Shown here one piece after another: positions 1 to 8,035 of a stretch of 64,000 bases of DNA. Within the stretch, counting starts at the first letter, position 1. The number at the start of each line of letters is the position of its first letter. The DNA comes from an uncultured Lachnospiraceae bacterium. GTDB lineage: Bacteria; Bacillota; Clostridia; Lachnospirales; Lachnospiraceae. The notes below the pieces were generated by a model. That model searched no databases. It was not told the origin of the DNA and was given only the letters and a program-made list of their open reading frames with translations. The stretch is from positions 118,106 to 182,105 of the forward strand of contig CAJTNC010000003.1 in the NCBI GenBank assembly GCA_910577955.1. Reading direction: 5' to 3'. A program made the position numbers and the translations under genes.

Positions 1-1
1 T

Positions 2-181
2 ACCTGCAAAAACGGGTGCAGATACTGTTACGCGAACTTAGACGAGATGACCGTGAGGAAAAATGCGGCGGCATATGATCCGGCTTCGCCTTTGCTGTGC
101 GGAAAAGTCGGACCTGAGGATAAGGTGACGGATAGGAAAGTGAAGTCTTTGAAAGACGGACAGATGACTCTTTCGTGGTAA
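2..181 (+). CDS. DUF1848 family protein, C-terminal fragment
   Basis: This is the last 59 codons of a gene cut by the left edge of the window. The fragment opens with a cysteine cluster, CKNGCRYCYAN, followed by a segment containing DPASPLLCGK and ending in TLSW. A C-terminal cluster of this kind with a trailing D-P-x-S-P-L-L-x-G segment is what I remember for DUF1848 proteins, where the cysteines probably bind a metal or Fe-S cluster; the biochemical function is not established. The next gene starts 66 bases downstream. The family call rests on these C-terminal motifs alone. Confidence 0.6.
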   Translation, partial: TCKNGCRYCYANLDEMTVRKNAAAYDPASPLLCGKVGPEDKVTDRKVKSLKDGQMTLSW

Positions 182-247
182 ATATGGGAAAGATCCGGAA
201 ATGAGGGATTTTTTTACAAAAATATTGATAGGATTGGGAGGATCGGG

Positions 248-1018
248 ATGGATTTAAAACAAGTAAAAGACATTATTTTGGAGGCGGGAAATTTTTTGAA
301 GAACAGAGAAGCCGCGGCACATATTACAGTAAAGGGCGCGGCGGATTATGTGACGGAAACGGATAAGCAGGTGCAGGATTTTATACAGAAATCGTTGGAG
401 AAACTTTATCCCGAAATACAGTTTCTCGGGGAGGAGAAAAACAATGACGAGGTGGATATCTCCGGTAAGGCATGGGTGCTCGATCCGGTGGACGGCACGA
501 CAAACCTGATCCATGATTATAAGAGAAGCAGCATTTCTCTTGCGCTGGCGAATGGAGGGAAGATTGCGGCAGGTATCGTTTATCAGCCGTATACGGAAGA
601 ATTGTTTTATGCGGAAAGGGGAAAGGGCGCATATCTGAACGGAAAAAGGATCTATGTCAGCAGTGCGAAGACGATGGAAGAGTGTCTGGTGTCTGTCGGA
701 ACGGATCCCTACAATAAAAAGGAACTCGGCGAACAGGTTTTCCGGGATATTTACCGGGTGTTTATGGACTGTCAGGATATTCGCAGAAGCGGTTCTGCAG
801 CGATCGATCTGGCGGAAACAGCCGCCGGAAGATTGGATGGTTTTTTTGAGGCAAAACTCAACATCTGGGACTATGCTGCGGGACAGCTTCTGGTGGAGGA
901 GGCAGGAGGAAAAGTTACGGACTATGCCGGGAACGCATTAGAATGTGCGATGAATAGCAGTGTGGTATGCGGCAATCCGGCGATCCATGCACTGTTAGTG
1001 GAAAAATACCTGCGCTGA
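248..1018 (+). CDS. Inositol-monophosphatase family phosphatase
   Basis: A 256-residue protein of the Mg2+/Li+-dependent sugar phosphatase superfamily, which hydrolyses inositol-1-phosphate and related phosphomonoesters in the cytoplasm. All three family motifs are visible: GEE at residues 61-63, DPVDGTTN at 79-86 and WDYAAG at 207-212, giving the metal-binding acidic residues. Length matches bacterial SuhB/IMPase proteins (about 260). The start has a GGGAGG-like Shine-Dalgarno at proper distance. It stands alone between the DUF1848 gene and the ylxM promoter, so the natural substrate (inositol phosphate, PAP or fructose-1,6-bisphosphate) cannot be read from context. Confidence 0.9.
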   Translation: MDLKQVKDIILEAGNFLKNREAAAHITVKGAADYVTETDKQVQDFIQKSLEKLYPEIQFLGEEKNNDEVDISGKAWVLDPVDGTTNLIHDYKRSSISLALANGGKIAAGIVYQPYTEELFYAERGKGAYLNGKRIYVSSAKTMEECLVSVGTDPYNKKELGEQVFRDIYRVFMDCQDIRRSGSAAIDLAETAAGRLDGFFEAKLNIWDYAAGQLLVEEAGGKVTDYAGNALECAMNSSVVCGNPAIHALLVEKYLR

Positions 1019-1030
1019 AGCACGTCCAAG

Positions 1031-1081
1031 CCTGTCAAGGTATTTTCTTGACGAGTTTGTCAAGAAAAAACACTTGACAGG
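1031..1081. repeat. Nested inverted repeat upstream of ylxM-ffh
   Basis: An outer perfect pair, CCTGTCAAG (1031-1039) and CTTGACAGG (1073-1081), encloses an inner perfect pair, TTTTCTTGAC (1043-1052) and GTCAAGAAAA (1059-1068), with a six-base loop. No T-run directly follows, so it is not a standard intrinsic terminator. The outer right arm contains the -35 hexamer of the next promoter, which makes an operator role as plausible as a 3' end for the upstream transcript. Confidence 0.6.
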
Positions 1082-1102
1082 CGGGGGTTTTTGTTGTAGA
1101 TT
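1074..1102 (+). promoter_or_regulatory. Promoter for ylxM-ffh
   Basis: A consensus -35 TTGACA (1074-1079) and -10 TAGATT (1097-1102) are separated by exactly 17 bases, with the expected start near 1109. The -35 lies in the right arm of the nested inverted repeat. It is correctly placed to drive ylxM and ffh. Confidence 0.65.
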
Positions 1103-1145
1103 ATTGTCTGTGGCTTGAAAGGTACTGTGGGAAGGGCAGGCAGTG

Positions 1146-1499
1146 ATGGAAAAGATCGTCGAGCAAGGGCTTTTATATGATTTTTACGGTGAACTGCTGA
1201 CAGAGCATCAGAGAAATGTCTATGAGGATGCGGTCTACAACGATATGTCCCTCGGAGAGATTGCCGAGCAGTACGGAATCAGCAGGCAGGGAGTGCATGA
1301 CCTGATCAGGCGCTGTAATAAACTGCTTGCGGGATATGAAGAGAAGCTGCAGCTTGTACAGAAGTTCATGGAAGCAAAAACGAGAATGGCGCAGATCAAC
1401 GCTCTGGCGGATGAAGGAAAAAAACTGCCGGAGGATGCATGCAGGGAGTGTCTGGACAGAATCAAGGAACTCACCGCAGAACTGATGGAGAATTTGTAA
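1146..1499 (+). CDS. ylxM: YlxM/UPF0122 HTH protein
   Basis: A small (117-residue) helix-turn-helix protein of the YlxM family, usually found directly upstream of ffh and associated with the signal recognition particle pathway. The sigma-70 region-4-like HTH is visible at about residues 18-50 (MSLGEIAEQYGISRQGVHDL), followed by a charged helical tail. ATG 1146 is preferred; the GTG three bases earlier is also possible. It abuts ffh with no gap (stop at 1497-1499, ffh ATG at 1500), so translation is probably coupled. Its leader shares the GGTACTGTGG-AAGGGC string found before khpA. Confidence 0.88.
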   Translation: MEKIVEQGLLYDFYGELLTEHQRNVYEDAVYNDMSLGEIAEQYGISRQGVHDLIRRCNKLLAGYEEKLQLVQKFMEAKTRMAQINALADEGKKLPEDACRECLDRIKELTAELMENL

Positions 1500-2879
1500 A
1501 TGGCTTTTGAAAGCTTGACGGATAAACTGCAGAATGTGTTTAAAAAACTTCGAGGTAAGGGACGGCTGACCGAAGAGGATGTGAAGCTCGCTTTAAAGGA
1601 AGTTAAAATGGCGCTTTTGGAAGCGGATGTAAACTTTAAGGTGGTAAAGCAGTTTGTGAAAGCCGTGGAGGAGCGGGCAATCGGCGCGGATGTGATGAAC
1701 GGTTTAAATCCCGGACAGATGGTCATCAAGATCGTCAATGAGGAAATGACTGCTCTGATGGGATCTGAGACAACGCAGATACAGTTTCAGCCGGGAAAAG
1801 CCATCACCGTTATTATGATGTGCGGCCTGCAGGGTGCAGGTAAAACAACTACCACTGCGAAACTGGCGGGCAAATTCAAGTCAAAAGGAAAGAAATCTCT
1901 GCTTGTGGCCTGCGACGTGTACCGTCCGGCGGCTATCAAACAGCTGCAGATCAACGGAGAAAAGCAGGGGGTGGACGTGTTCTCTATGGGAGAGAACCAG
2001 AAACCGGTGAATATCGCAAAGGCGGCCTACGAACATGCCCAGAAAAACGGGCATAACGTGGTGATCTTAGATACGGCGGGACGTCTTCATATCGATGAGG
2101 AGATGATGGCGGAGCTGCAGGAGATCAAGGAGAACATGGAAGTGCATCAGACTTTTCTTGTGGTGGATGCGATGACCGGTCAGGATGCGGTGAATGTGGC
2201 TTCCGAGTTCGACGAAAAAGTCGGGATAGACGGCGTTATTTTATCAAAGATGGACGGCGATACCAGAGGTGGTGCGGCGCTCTCCGTCAAGGCGGTTACC
2301 GGAAAGCCGATTCTGTATGTAGGTATGGGAGAGAAACTCTCCGATCTGGAGCAGTTTTATCCGGACCGCATGGCCGGGCGGATTCTGGGGATGGGTGATG
2401 TGCTCTCCCTGATTGAAAAGGCTCAGGAAAATATTGAAATCGATGCGGACAAAGAAAAAGAGATGGCCGCAAAGATGAGAAAAGGCAAATTTGACTTTGA
2501 GGATTATCTGGAGAGCATGAAGCAGATGCGGAACATGGGAGGTCTTGGCAGTCTTCTCGCAATGATGCCGGGGCTTGGCGGCAAGACGGCAGACATCGCT
2601 TCCGCCATCGATGAGAAAGATTTGGCGCGGAATGAGGCCATAGTCCTTTCTATGACGAAGAAAGAGCGGGCGAATCCGAAACTGTTAAATCCCAGCAGAA
2701 AGAGCCGGATCGCAAAGGGAGCCGGTGTGGACATTGCGCAGGTCAACCGGTTTGTGAAGCAGTTTGAACAGAGCCAAAAGATGATGAAGCAGATGCAGGG
2801 CATGATGGGAAAAAAAGGCAGGGGATCTTTCGGCGGACTGATGGGCGGCTTGGGCGGACGGGGAAGATTTCCGTTTTAA
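1500..2879 (+). CDS. ffh: Signal recognition particle GTPase Ffh
   Basis: The 54-kDa-like SRP GTPase that binds signal sequences and SRP RNA and targets ribosomes to the membrane. In order: the N domain (about 1-85), the G domain with P-loop GLQGAGKTT (109-117), DTAGR (191-195) and SKMDGDTRGGA, and the methionine-rich M domain (about 300-459) with MMKQMQGMMGKKG near the C-terminus. The 459-residue length is typical. It follows ylxM directly; the usual upstream partner ftsY is not in this window. The glycine-rich tail ending GGRGRFPF is common in Clostridia. Confidence 0.97.
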   Translation: MAFESLTDKLQNVFKKLRGKGRLTEEDVKLALKEVKMALLEADVNFKVVKQFVKAVEERAIGADVMNGLNPGQMVIKIVNEEMTALMGSETTQIQFQPGKAITVIMMCGLQGAGKTTTTAKLAGKFKSKGKKSLLVACDVYRPAAIKQLQINGEKQGVDVFSMGENQKPVNIAKAAYEHAQKNGHNVVILDTAGRLHIDEEMMAELQEIKENMEVHQTFLVVDAMTGQDAVNVASEFDEKVGIDGVILSKMDGDTRGGAALSVKAVTGKPILYVGMGEKLSDLEQFYPDRMAGRILGMGDVLSLIEKAQENIEIDADKEKEMAAKMRKGKFDFEDYLESMKQMRNMGGLGSLLAMMPGLGGKTADIASAIDEKDLARNEAIVLSMTKKERANPKLLNPSRKSRIAKGAGVDIAQVNRFVKQFEQSQKMMKQMQGMMGKKGRGSFGGLMGGLGGRGRFPF

Positions 2880-2990
2880 GAATAGGTAGTAATGCTGCGT
2901 GAGCCAGAAGATACATTCCGGCTTCATGTAAAGCTTAAAATAACTATACATTTTATACTACTATATTAAAAGAAAGCAGAGGAAAAAGAC

Positions 2991-3233
2991 ATGGTAAAGA
3001 TCAGATTAAAAAGAATGGGACAGAAGAAAGCTCCTTTTTACAGAATCGTAGTTTCTGACAGCAGAAGCCCGAGAGACGGCAGATTCATTGAGGAGATCGG
3101 CACTTACGATCCTAAGACCGAGCCCAGCACGATCAAGATCAATGAGGAACTTGCAAAGAAATGGCTGGCGACAGGCGCGCAGCCCACAGATACGGTTGAA
3201 AAGCTTCTCAAAATAGCGGGTATTGAAAAATAG
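2991..3233 (+). CDS. rpsP: 30S ribosomal protein S16
   Basis: An 80-residue S16 protein of the small ribosomal subunit. The family signature begins at residue 2 (VKIRLKRMGQKKAPFYRIVV) and continues with SRSPRDGRFIEEIGTYDP, matching S16 throughout at standard length. A good Shine-Dalgarno (GCAGAGGAAA) precedes the ATG. It lies 111 bases after ffh; a TATACT -10-like hexamer at 2954-2959 lacks a convincing -35, so read-through from ffh is also likely. Confidence 0.98.
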   Translation: MVKIRLKRMGQKKAPFYRIVVSDSRSPRDGRFIEEIGTYDPKTEPSTIKINEELAKKWLATGAQPTDTVEKLLKIAGIEK

Positions 3234-3289
3234 GATGATTTCAGATCTTCTTTTGGAAAAGGTACTGTGGAAAGGGCATGGTTATCAGA

Positions 3290-3517
3290 ATGAAAGAATT
3301 AGTTGAAGTAATAGCAAAAGCGCTTGTCGATAATCCGGAAGAAGTTGTCGTAACCGAAAAAGGTGAAGGGAAGAATATTACCGTCGAACTTCATGTGGCG
3401 GCTGATGATATGGGAAAGGTGATCGGAAAACAGGGCAGAATTGCCAAGGCGATCCGTTCCGTTGTCAAGGCGGCTTCCACAAAGGACAATAAAAGAGTAG
3501 ATGTGGAAATCATCTAA
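3290..3517 (+). CDS. khpA: KH-domain RNA-binding protein KhpA
   Basis: A 75-residue single KH-domain protein (YlqC/KhpA family), which pairs with KhpB/Jag in other Firmicutes and binds RNA. The KH core is seen as ADDMGKVIGKQGRIAKAIRSVVKAA, with the GKQGR loop typical of KH type II. ATG 3290 gives the family N-terminus MKELVEVIAKAL. An in-frame ATG at 3278 would add MVIR, but the AAAGGG Shine-Dalgarno ends one base before it. It sits between rpsP and rimM as in many Firmicutes, and is followed by a terminator. Confidence 0.93.
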   Translation: MKELVEVIAKALVDNPEEVVVTEKGEGKNITVELHVAADDMGKVIGKQGRIAKAIRSVVKAASTKDNKRVDVEII

Positions 3518-3540
3518 ATTCTGGTGAGAACAGAAAGAAA

Positions 3541-3569
3541 AGCAGGTGCTCTGCAGAGTGCCTGCTTTT
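3541..3569 (+). terminator. Intrinsic terminator after khpA
   Basis: An 11-bp stem (3541-3551 with 3556-3566, two G-U pairs), a TGCA loop and a short T-run. It probably ends or attenuates the ffh-rpsP-khpA transcript before rimM. Confidence 0.75.
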
Positions 3570-3633
3570 AAAAATTAGCATAAGACCTCTCACATAGCGC
3601 GAGGTTGTTGCTTAGTAAAGGACTTTGAGAATA

Positions 3634-4167
3634 ATGCAGAATGAATTTCAGGTGGGGGCAGTGGCTTCCGTACACGGGATAAAAGGGGAAGTGAAAGTTT
3701 TCCCGACAACAGACGAACCGGAAAAGTTCAGAAATTTAAAATCGGTGACGTTAAAAACAGAAAAAGAAGAACGTGAAATAAAACTGCAGTCGGTAAAGTT
3801 TTTCAAAAATATGGTCATCGTGAAGTTTGAGGGGATCGAAAATCCGGAGGAGGCGCAAAAATACCGGGGAGCTACCCTATGGATTCCCAGAGAAGCGGCT
3901 GTTCCACTCAAACAAAATGAGTATTATCAGGCGGACCTGATCGGACTTTCGGTGTTTGCGGAGGACGGAGCGGAATTAGGTACGCTGACGGATGTTCTGG
4001 AGACCGGAGCCAACGATGTATACGAGGTGACTTTGCCGGATAAAAAAACAGTGCTTTTGCCGGCCATTAAGGATTGCGTGAAAAGCGTGGATCCGGAGGG
4101 GGGACGCATGGTCGTTCATGTGATGGAAGGGCTGCTTGATCTGGCGACACCGAAGAAGAACGGGTGA
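3634..4167 (+). CDS. rimM: Ribosome maturation factor RimM
   Basis: A 177-residue 16S rRNA processing protein that binds S19 and helps assemble the 30S head. The N-terminal RimM barrel begins FQVGAVASVHGIKGEVKVFPTTD and the PRC-type barrel follows from about residue 95 (YYQADLIGLSVF), ending DLATPKKNG. A TTG at 3625 could add three residues, but AAAGGA at 3618-3623 is better spaced for ATG 3634. It overlaps the trmD reading frame region by a few bases, so the pair is translationally coupled. Confidence 0.95.
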   Translation: MQNEFQVGAVASVHGIKGEVKVFPTTDEPEKFRNLKSVTLKTEKEEREIKLQSVKFFKNMVIVKFEGIENPEEAQKYRGATLWIPREAAVPLKQNEYYQADLIGLSVFAEDGAELGTLTDVLETGANDVYEVTLPDKKTVLLPAIKDCVKSVDPEGGRMVVHVMEGLLDLATPKKNG

Positions 4168-4172
4168 ACGAT

Positions 4173-4928
4173 ATGACAAATTTTCATATTCTGACATTGT
4201 TTCCCGATATGGTGCTGCAGGGGCTGCGCGAGAGCATCATCGGCAGAGCGGAAGCAGCGGGACATATCAGTCTGGAGGCTTTGCAGATCAGAGACTATAC
4301 GCTTGATAAGCACAAAAAGGTGGACGACTATCCCTACGGCGGCGGAGCAGGGATGCTGATGCAGGCACAGCCCGTCTATGATGCTTATCTCGAGGCGGAG
4401 CGCCGGATCTCGGAGAGAAAAATGAAGGAAGGCAGACCGGATAAACGCAGAAACCGGGTAATTTATCTGACTCCTCAGGGCAATGTTTTTCATCAGGGGA
4501 TGGCGAAAGAGTTTGCGGAGGAGGAAGACCTGATTTTCTTGTGCGGCCATTATGAGGGAGTTGATGAGCGGGTGTTGGAGACTATTGTGACAGATTATGT
4601 TTCCATCGGCGACTATGTGCTTACGGGAGGGGAATTGCCCGCTATGGTCATGGTGGATGCGATCGCCCGCATGGTACCCGGTGTGCTCACGAATCAGGAT
4701 TCCGGGGAAATCGAATCTTTTTCCGATCATCTGTTGGAGTATCCCCAATATACAAGGCCGGAAATTTGGAACGAAAAAGCGGTGCCGCCCATTCTTTTGT
4801 CCGGCGATCACGCGAAAGTGGATGCATGGCGGTTGGAGATGGCGAAGGAGCGGACAAGGAACAGACGGCCGGATCTGTATGCGCTTTACGAGAAGGAAAA
4901 TCCGGTGTCTGAGAAAAAAAGAAAATAA
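4173..4928 (+). CDS. trmD: tRNA (guanine37-N1)-methyltransferase
   Basis: TrmD methylates G37 of tRNAs with SAM and prevents frameshifting. It is a SPOUT-fold enzyme; the trefoil-knot loop is visible as VSIGDYVLTGGELPAMVMVDAIARMVPGV, and the N-terminal FHILTLFPDM and DYPYGGGAGMLM segments are characteristic. The ATG at 4173 gives 251 residues; an upstream GTG at 4164 would overlap the rimM stop. The usual downstream gene, rplS (L19), is absent here. Confidence 0.97.
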   Translation: MTNFHILTLFPDMVLQGLRESIIGRAEAAGHISLEALQIRDYTLDKHKKVDDYPYGGGAGMLMQAQPVYDAYLEAERRISERKMKEGRPDKRRNRVIYLTPQGNVFHQGMAKEFAEEEDLIFLCGHYEGVDERVLETIVTDYVSIGDYVLTGGELPAMVMVDAIARMVPGVLTNQDSGEIESFSDHLLEYPQYTRPEIWNEKAVPPILLSGDHAKVDAWRLEMAKERTRNRRPDLYALYEKENPVSEKKRK

Positions 4929-5023
4929 CAATATCTTCTGCGTTTTATGCATATACATGAAATAAACGAGGTAAAGGGAGAAGTGCAGGGTCTGACATTA
5001 AGATCAGCACGACAGATTTTTTC

Positions 5024-6241
5024 ATGGAAAAGTATAAATGCGGAGAAAGAAAGAGAGTGTGCCAAAGACCGTATCGTCATTTAGCTGTATGGCTGTCTTT
5101 GATATTGACAGTATCTGTTTTGTGGGGAAGTGTATTGTCTGTCCGGGCGGCCGGGCCGGAGATCACGACGCCGTCGGCCATTATGATAGAAGCTTCTACA
5201 GGGCAGGTTATCTACGAGAAAAATGCTGATGAGAAGAGAAGCCCCGCCAGCATTACAAAAATCATGACGATGTTAGTCATTTTCGATTATCTGGAGAACG
5301 GAAAGGTAAAACTGGAAGATGAGGTGCGCGTTTCCGCGCATGCACAGTCTATGGGCGGATCGCAGGTGTTTTTGGAGGAGGGAGAGATCCAGACTTTAGA
5401 AACGTTGATCAAATGTATCGCCGTGGCGTCCGGCAACGATGCGGCGGTGGCAGCGGCGGAATATGTGGCCGGCACGGAGGAGGAGTTTGTCTACCTGATG
5501 AACCAGAGAGCGGCGGGGCTTGGAATGGAAAATACACATTTTGAAGATTGCTGCGGTCTCACGGATTCCGACGGACACTATACGACAGCGAAAGACGTAG
5601 CTGTCATGTCCAGAGAATTGATCACGAAATATCCTAAAGTATTTGAGTATACCGGCATCTGGATGGAGGATATCATCCATACGACGAACAGGGGCTCGGA
5701 GACATTTACACTCTCCAGTACCAACAAACTGTTAAAAAGCTACGAGTGGGCCACCGGCCTAAAGACCGGCTCCACAAGCAAGGCAAAGTTCTGTCTTTCG
5801 GCCACGGCAAAAAAGGACGGTATGGAGCTGATCGCGGTAGTGATGGGAGCGGAGGAAGGGAAGACACGCTTTGCGGAGGCCATCACGCTTTTGAATTATG
5901 GCTACAGTGTCAGCCACATTTACGAAGACAAGAATGAGGATATCCTGCCGGATGTACTTATCAACGGAGCCATCGTGGAGAAGACCTCTGTGACATACGG
6001 AGGTTCCTTCCGCTATCTGGATATTACCGGACAGAATCTGGAGGGAGTGGAGAAGATTATCTCCTTGCCGGAGCAGGTGCAGGCGCCGGTGAAAGCGGGA
6101 GATGTGGCAGGAGAAGCCATTTATCTGTTGGCGGGAAATAAGCTTGGAAGCGTGCCGATCTTGTTTAAAGAAGATGTTCCGAGGGCAGTCTACCGGGATT
6201 TTGTGCGGAAAGCCTTTCAGGAGTTTTTGCTGTCTGCCTGA
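5024..6241 (+). CDS. D-Ala-D-Ala carboxypeptidase (DacF/DacA-like)
   Basis: A penicillin-binding protein 5-type serine carboxypeptidase that removes the terminal D-Ala of peptidoglycan pentapeptides outside the membrane. An N-terminal signal sequence spans about residues 18-43 ending in VRAAG. Catalytic motifs are SITK (76-79), SGN (136-138) and KTG (247-249), followed by the PBP5 C-terminal beta domain. 405 residues is normal for the family. The start is uncertain: ATG 5024 has no clear Shine-Dalgarno, and an in-frame GTG at 5057 lies after GGAGA. A second paralogue follows at 8.7 kb. Confidence 0.92.
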   Translation: MEKYKCGERKRVCQRPYRHLAVWLSLILTVSVLWGSVLSVRAAGPEITTPSAIMIEASTGQVIYEKNADEKRSPASITKIMTMLVIFDYLENGKVKLEDEVRVSAHAQSMGGSQVFLEEGEIQTLETLIKCIAVASGNDAAVAAAEYVAGTEEEFVYLMNQRAAGLGMENTHFEDCCGLTDSDGHYTTAKDVAVMSRELITKYPKVFEYTGIWMEDIIHTTNRGSETFTLSSTNKLLKSYEWATGLKTGSTSKAKFCLSATAKKDGMELIAVVMGAEEGKTRFAEAITLLNYGYSVSHIYEDKNEDILPDVLINGAIVEKTSVTYGGSFRYLDITGQNLEGVEKIISLPEQVQAPVKAGDVAGEAIYLLAGNKLGSVPILFKEDVPRAVYRDFVRKAFQEFLLSA

Positions 6242-6248
6242 CGGAAAG

Positions 6249-6277
6249 TAGACAGCGAAAAAGAGTTGTGGTATGAT
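6249..6277 (+). promoter_or_regulatory. Promoter for metallophosphatase-scpAB
   Basis: A -35 TAGACA (6249-6254) and a -10 TATGAT (6272-6277) are separated by 17 bases, each one mismatch from consensus. It lies just after the carboxypeptidase stop and 70 bases before the metallophosphatase start. Confidence 0.55.
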
Positions 6278-6349
6278 GGGCGATAGAAAAACAGAAGGAA
6301 AAAGCGGCATACTGCAAGACGATACGGAAAGAAAGACGGGAGGACGATA

Positions 6350-7231
6350 ATGAAGGCATACGGCGCATGGGTGGGGACAATAGTGTTTGTGCTGTTTGTA
6401 TGTCTGGTTATCGTCCTGTTCTGGGTGATGATCTGGGACACGAATCGTTTCGTCATAAAAAGATATGTGTTTCAATCGGACAAGCTGAAAAAGAACTGCC
6501 GCATCGTTTTTTTGTCTGATTTGCACAACAAAGAGTATGGTGCAGGCAATAAGCTGCTGCTGCAGGCCATAGAGGAAGCGGCGCCGGATCTGGTGATTGC
6601 AGGCGGCGATATGCTGACGGCAAAGCCGGGCGTTTCCTTTCAAAAGGCTGTTTCCTTTCTTTTGAAGTGCGGGGAGAAGTATCCTGTGTACTATGCCATC
6701 GGCAACCATGAGTACCGCATCCGGATCTATCCGGAAAATTATGGCAGGATGTATCAGGAATACATGGAAAGTTTTGCGCAAAGCAGTATCCGCTTTCTGG
6801 ATAATGAAAGTTATCTTCTGCCGGAATATGGGATACGGCTCACGGGACTGACGATAGATAGAGAATACTATAAGAGGTTTGTGAAAAGAAAGATGAAGGA
6901 GGGGTATCTGCCGGAGACCATCGGCAGGGCGGATGATTCCTCGTTTCAGATCCTGTTGGCACATAATCCGGAATATTTTCCGGACTATGCGGCTTGGGGA
7001 CCGGATTTGGTACTTGCGGGACATGTTCATGGCGGCGTGGCGAGAATACCGGGATTTAAAGGGGTCATTTCCCCATCCTTGCTGCTTTTTCCCCATTACG
7101 ACGGCGGATTGTTCGAGGAGGCTGGCAGCCGTATGGTTCTCAGCAGAGGGCTTGGCATGCACACGATTTCCGTGAGGCTCTTTAATCCCGGAGAGTTGGT
7201 AGTTTTGGAGCTGCAGGCAGGAGAAAAGTAA
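6350..7231 (+). CDS. Membrane-anchored metallophosphoesterase
   Basis: A 293-residue calcineurin-like phosphoesterase of the YkuE/YaeI type with an N-terminal transmembrane anchor at about residues 8-30. Metal-binding motifs appear in order: SDLHN (56-60), GGDM (near 98), GNHEY (near 124) and GHVHGG (near 229). In related proteins the catalytic domain faces outside or the membrane and acts on phospholipid-type substrates, but the substrate is not determined. It is 20 bases upstream of scpA in the same direction and likely shares its transcript. Confidence 0.88.
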   Translation: MKAYGAWVGTIVFVLFVCLVIVLFWVMIWDTNRFVIKRYVFQSDKLKKNCRIVFLSDLHNKEYGAGNKLLLQAIEEAAPDLVIAGGDMLTAKPGVSFQKAVSFLLKCGEKYPVYYAIGNHEYRIRIYPENYGRMYQEYMESFAQSSIRFLDNESYLLPEYGIRLTGLTIDREYYKRFVKRKMKEGYLPETIGRADDSSFQILLAHNPEYFPDYAAWGPDLVLAGHVHGGVARIPGFKGVISPSLLLFPHYDGGLFEEAGSRMVLSRGLGMHTISVRLFNPGELVVLELQAGEK

Positions 7232-7250
7232 AAATAATGAGAGGAAAATT

Positions 7251-8009
7251 ATGGCAATTCCGGTAAAACTGGAGGTGTTTGAAGGGCCGCTTGATTTGCT
7301 CTTGCACCTGATCGATAAAAATAAGATAGATATCTACGATATTCCGATCACGCTGATCACGGAACAGTATCTTGATTACATCAGGCAGATGGAATCCGAA
7401 GATATGAACGTGATGAGCGAATTTCTTGTGATGGCAGCGACGCTTCTTGATATCAAATGTAAAATGCTTCTTCCGGCAGAGGTAAACGAAGAGGGAGAGG
7501 AAGAAGATCCGAGGGCGGAACTGGTGCAGAAGCTGCTTGAGTATAAGATATACAAATATATGTCGTATGAGTTGAAAGATCTGCATATGAGCGCGGAAAA
7601 GGCCTACTACAGAGCCCCCCATCTGCCCAAAGAGATCGCGGAGTATAAGCCGCCTGTGGATTACGGGGAATTGATAGGGGAGGCGACGCTTGTCAGATTA
7701 AACGAGATGTTCCGGTTTATGTTGAAGCGGCAGGAGGAAAAGATCGACCCGGTCAGAAGCAGCTTCGGAAAAATTGAAAAAGATGAGATAGATTTGGACA
7801 AGAAACAGATATACCTGCAGAACTATCTCTTAAAACATCGATATTGTTCTTTTATGGAACTGTTAGAAAAACAGAATAGTAAAATGGAAGTGATCGTGAC
7901 GTTTCTGTTAGTGTTAGAGATGATGAAGATCGGAAAGATTACGATCAAGCAGGAGGAACCCTTCGGGGATATTGGAATCATCGTGAAAGAGGAACCTGTT
8001 ATTACATAA
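7251..8009 (+). CDS. scpA: Segregation and condensation protein A
   Basis: The kleisin subunit of the SMC-ScpAB condensin complex, which bridges SMC heads and compacts the nucleoid. The 252-residue protein starts with the family signature FEGPLDLLLHLIDKNKIDIYDIPI, contains MAATLLDIKCKMLLP (the N-terminal SMC-binding helices) and ends with a winged-helix region that would bind the SMC head. A good GAGAGGA ribosome binding site precedes it. scpB follows after 26 bases. Confidence 0.96.
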   Translation: MAIPVKLEVFEGPLDLLLHLIDKNKIDIYDIPITLITEQYLDYIRQMESEDMNVMSEFLVMAATLLDIKCKMLLPAEVNEEGEEEDPRAELVQKLLEYKIYKYMSYELKDLHMSAEKAYYRAPHLPKEIAEYKPPVDYGELIGEATLVRLNEMFRFMLKRQEEKIDPVRSSFGKIEKDEIDLDKKQIYLQNYLLKHRYCSFMELLEKQNSKMEVIVTFLLVLEMMKIGKITIKQEEPFGDIGIIVKEEPVIT

Positions 8010-8035
8010 AGACGCAAGAGGGATGAGAAAAAGCC

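Noticed and set aside
2900..2925. Hairpin between ffh and rpsP
   Set aside because: AGCC-GAA pairs with TTC-GGCT with a mismatch, and no T-run follows, so it is not supported as a terminator.
5759..7162. 467-codon open frame on the minus strand
   Set aside because: It runs antisense across two well-supported genes, and its product is rich in His, Arg, Ile and Leu without any motif; it is a shadow of codon bias.
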